Below are positions 5,199-6,713 of a stretch of 6,713 nucleotides of DNA, piece after piece; positions within the stretch are counted from its first letter, which is position 1, and each line of letters begins with the position of its first letter. The position numbers were made by a program, and so were the translations under genes. The notes below the pieces were generated by a model. That model made no database searches. It had not been told where the DNA came from and saw only the letters and a list, made by a program, of their open reading frames with translations. Source of the stretch: Desulfobacterales bacterium (GTDB taxonomy: Bacteria > Desulfobacterota > Desulfobacteria > Desulfobacterales > UBA2174_A); assembly GCA_025454075.1 (NCBI GenBank), contig JALOPD010000196.1:1-6713 (forward strand). Reading direction: 5' to 3'.

Positions 5199-5821
5199 AT
5201 GGCGACCCGCCGGGCGTTGGAGTCCGGATACGGATATTCCATATGCTTCGCGGTGGCGCGGGCGATCGGCTCGCCGCAGTAGCGGGCCACTGTCTTGAGG
5301 GCCATGTCGATCCCGGCGGAAATTCCCGCCGAGGTCAGCACACGCCCGTCCTCGACCACATGCTGATCATATTCCACGGTGACGGACGGGAAGGAATCGC
5401 GCATCCAGTCGAGCGACTTCCAGTGGGTGGTGGCGTGCCGGCCGGCGAGCAGGCCGGCGAAACCGAGCAGCATGGACCCGGTGCAGACCGAGGTCAGGGT
5501 CTCCACCTCGGCGGCCCGCTGCCTCAGCCAGTCCAGCATGACGGGGTTTTTCAGCTCGCGGCGGGTACCCCAGCCGCCGGGGACCACCAGAATGTCCAGC
5601 CGAGGGCAGGACGGAAAGGAGTGGTCGGGTATCACCCTCATCCCGCCGTGGGCGATCACCGGGCCGCTCTGCTCGGCCACCAGGATCACTTCGAACGGGG
5701 ATGGCTCCTCGCGCCGTTTCGTCTCGTTCAGGCGCACGGCATTGAACACTTCGAAGGGCCCGCAGAAATCCAGGACTTCGATTTCGTCGAATAAAACGAT
5801 TCCGACGCGTTTCCGGTCCAC
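5195..5821 (-). CDS. DJ-1/PfpI-family protein (GlxA / isonitrile hydratase-like), GTG start
   Basis: A 208-residue class I glutamine amidotransferase-like fold protein of the DJ-1/PfpI superfamily. It shows the N-terminal strand and turn FDEIEVLDFCGPFEVF (11-26), LVVPGGWGTRRELKNP (78-93), the nucleophile elbow TSVCTGSMLL (110-119) with Cys113, the ATTHW signature (130-134) and TSAGISAGIDMAL (163-175). This pattern matches the sensor domain of GlxA-type AraC regulators and isonitrile hydratase (InhA). No AraC helix-turn-helix domain follows, so it is an enzyme or sensor domain on its own, not a transcription factor. Substrate is unknown; isonitrile hydratase, a protease or chaperone-like repair role, or glyoxalase-like activity are all possible. 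The start is GTG at 5821, preceded at 5 nt by AGGAGG, which abuts the stop of the upstream GFA gene, so the two are likely cotranscribed and coupled. Confidence 0.88.
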   Translation of the reverse strand: MDRKRVGIVLFDEIEVLDFCGPFEVFNAVRLNETKRREEPSPFEVILVAEQSGPVIAHGGMRVIPDHSFPSCPRLDILVVPGGWGTRRELKNPVMLDWLRQRAAEVETLTSVCTGSMLLGFAGLLAGRHATTHWKSLDWMRDSFPSVTVEYDQHVVEDGRVLTSAGISAGIDMALKTVARYCGEPIARATAKHMEYPYPDSNARRVAI

Positions 5822-5825
5822 GGGG

Positions 5826-5834
5826 ACCTCCTTT
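5826..5834 (-). promoter_or_regulatory. Near-ideal ribosome binding site fixing the GTG start
   Basis: On the minus strand AAAGGAGGT is followed by four C and GTG at 5821. The site begins with the last base of the upstream TGA stop. Ribosomes ending the GFA gene would stand on it, which suggests coupled translation and confirms the GTG. Confidence 0.85.
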
Positions 5835-6277
5835 CAGCCGAGCTTCCCGTCATGGGACCGCGCGAACTGGGGCAGGTCGTCGGTGATATCGAAATAGTCG
5901 GCCTTCTGGGATACCCATATATGGCCCACCGTTTTCAGGCCGGTCGGCTCGTCCAGGGAGCCGGCGGCAACGGCGATGTTCGTCCCGCCGCCCCTGGGGT
6001 CCCAGAACAGGCTGGAGCCGCATTCGGCGCAGAACCCGCGGTGCACGTTGGGAGTCTCGTCGGTCACGGAGCGGAACCATTTCAGGCTTTCCGCCCTGGC
6101 CAGCACCAGCTGCTCGCGCTTCACGGACGTGTAGGCCCCGAGGTGGCCGTGAAACCGCCGGCACTTGCTGCAGTGGCAGTTAATGACGTCGCGCAGCGGT
6201 CCGCGGATCTCGTAGCGCACGGCTCCGCACAGGCAACCGCCAGTGGCCGGTGCGGCAACCAAAAAGGATTCACTCAT
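5834..6277 (-). CDS. GFA-family zinc protein (glutathione-dependent formaldehyde-activating enzyme-like)
   Basis: A 147-residue protein with the Mss4-like GFA fold. All seven expected zinc cysteines are present: GGCLCGAVRY (C15, C17), NCHCSKC (C34, C36, C39) and FCAECGSSLFW (C83, C86). The founding member was reported to help formaldehyde react with glutathione, but most family members have no tested function and that role is disputed, so only the fold and metal sites are firm. No formaldehyde dehydrogenase gene is nearby. The frame is open to ATG 6304; I chose ATG 6277 because GGAGG lies 11 nt upstream and the added nine residues have no family support. ATG 6295 or 6304 are alternatives. It is followed 12 nt later by the DJ-1 gene and preceded, after 99 bp, by the nitroreductase gene. 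Confidence 0.9.
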   Translation of the reverse strand: MSESFLVAAPATGGCLCGAVRYEIRGPLRDVINCHCSKCRRFHGHLGAYTSVKREQLVLARAESLKWFRSVTDETPNVHRGFCAECGSSLFWDPRGGGTNIAVAAGSLDEPTGLKTVGHIWVSQKADYFDITDDLPQFARSHDGKLG

Positions 6278-6333
6278 ACTCGTTCCGTCCTCCATTCCGT
6301 CCATTGTGGGCGGAACCGGTTACCCGTGGACCT

Positions 6334-6373
6334 GTTCGCCCGTGTCCGTTGATCACCAGACGGGCAGACGAAC
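6334..6373. repeat. Bulged inverted repeat after the nitroreductase stop
   Basis: GTTCGCCCGT (6334-6343) pairs with ACGGGC (6360-6365) plus GAAC (6370-6373), leaving a 4-nt bulge AGAC and a 16-nt loop. It lies 3 nt beyond the nitroreductase stop on the minus strand. There is no T-tract. It may be a 3'-end hairpin or chance pairing in GC-rich DNA. Confidence 0.4.
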
Positions 6374-6376
6374 GCC

Positions 6377-6713
6377 TCACCCTAACCAGTTCACCTTCGG
6401 CGGCTTGCGGGACACGAGGCGCTGGTAGCGAAATTTGGGGTAGCCCACCATCACGGCCCCGAAGGCCTTGTGCTTGGCCGGAATTTTCAGGGCCTCGAAC
6501 AGCGGCGGGTGGGCGTTGACGGCCGCATAGAAATACCCTGCCCAGCAGGATCCCAGGCCGAGCACCGGGGCATACAGCTCGAGGTAGCTCAGAGCGAGCG
6601 CCGTGTCCTCGGACCCGAAGCCCCAGTTCTTGTCGGCGTGGGCCACGATCACATGCGGCGCTCCGCGGCAGACGCGTTCGAAGCCCATGTCCCAGGCGGC
6701 CACCACCCGCGTG
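6377..6713 (-). CDS. Nitroreductase-family flavoprotein, C-terminal part only
   Basis: The minus-strand frame is open to the right edge and gives 111 residues before TGA at 6377. The visible part matches the C-terminal half of FMN-dependent nitroreductase-fold enzymes, which reduce nitro groups, quinones or similar acceptors with NAD(P)H or ferredoxin. Clear landmarks, numbered from the edge, are RGAPHVIVAHADK (about 16-28), an SYLELYAPVLGLGSCWAGYF run (about 42-61) typical of the helix and flavin-contact loop, and FGAVMVGYPKFRYQRLVSRKPPKVNWLG at the end. The VGYPKFRYQRL...RKP tail resembles members that carry an N-terminal 4Fe-4S ferredoxin domain; whether this one does lies outside the window. 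A GTG at 6706 is not the real start, as the frame and the similarity continue upstream of it. It is the first gene of the minus-strand run toward GFA. Confidence 0.85.
   Translation of the reverse strand, partial: TRVVAAWDMGFERVCRGAPHVIVAHADKNWGFGSEDTALALSYLELYAPVLGLGSCWAGYFYAAVNAHPPLFEALKIPAKHKAFGAVMVGYPKFRYQRLVSRKPPKVNWLG

Noticed and set aside
6314..6321. AACCGGTT palindrome in the nitroreductase-GFA spacer
   Set aside because: It is only 8 bp with non-symmetric flanks and no promoter elements beside it.
5243..6352. Plus-strand open frames opposite DJ-1 and GFA
   Set aside because: They are antisense to well-supported genes with conserved cysteine and nucleophile motifs.
1..6713. tRNA, rRNA, CRISPR, insertion sequence, phage or defence genes
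   Set aside because: No cloverleaf, direct-repeat array, transposase or nuclease motif was found on either strand. All coding space is explained by common metabolic and redox families.

Overview
The window is GC-rich, tightly packed bacterial DNA that looks chromosomal. A class II cytochrome c', a b561-type membrane cytochrome and a REP-like double hairpin point to a respiring proteobacterium. A beta- or gammaproteobacterium is my best guess, with low confidence, because no ribosomal or marker gene is present. I see no transposase, phage gene, CRISPR array, tRNA or rRNA.

Layout: eight of nine genes are on the minus strand, so the text follows transcription from right to left. The right edge holds the C-terminal part of a nitroreductase-family flavoprotein (6377-6713). 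It is followed by a GFA-family zinc protein (5834-6277), a stand-alone DJ-1/PfpI-family protein with a GTG start (5195-5821), and an SSAT-like GNAT acetyltransferase (4651-5160). The GNAT gene has its own TATAAT box only a few bases upstream of its ATG. Next comes a periplasmic cytochrome c' (4062-4517). The only plus-strand gene encodes a cytochrome b561-type membrane protein (3196-3879) and converges on the cytochrome c' gene. Between them lie a bidirectional intrinsic terminator (3878-3907) and a REP-like pair of hairpins (3958-4030).

The b561 gene diverges from a 565-residue AMP-forming acyl-CoA synthetase (1263-2960). The 235-bp spacer holds a good sigma70-like promoter for the synthetase, a weaker back-to-back promoter for the b561 gene, and a perfect 8-bp inverted repeat in the synthetase leader. 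Downstream of the synthetase are two CBS-domain-only proteins: one of 153 residues with two CBS domains (643-1104), and one with at least three CBS domains that runs off the left edge (1-638). These two are 4 nt apart and almost certainly cotranscribed.

How the genes may work together: b561 and cytochrome c' form a plausible electron-transfer or nitric-oxide-handling pair. The nitroreductase/GFA/DJ-1/GNAT run looks like a loose set of small-molecule or reactive-electrophile enzymes. The CBS proteins sit just downstream of an enzyme that consumes ATP and releases AMP, so they could sense its adenylate products; this is inference. No gene belongs to an unknown family. The more unusual signals are regulatory: overlapping divergent promoters, the leader palindrome, and the probable leaderless GNAT transcript.
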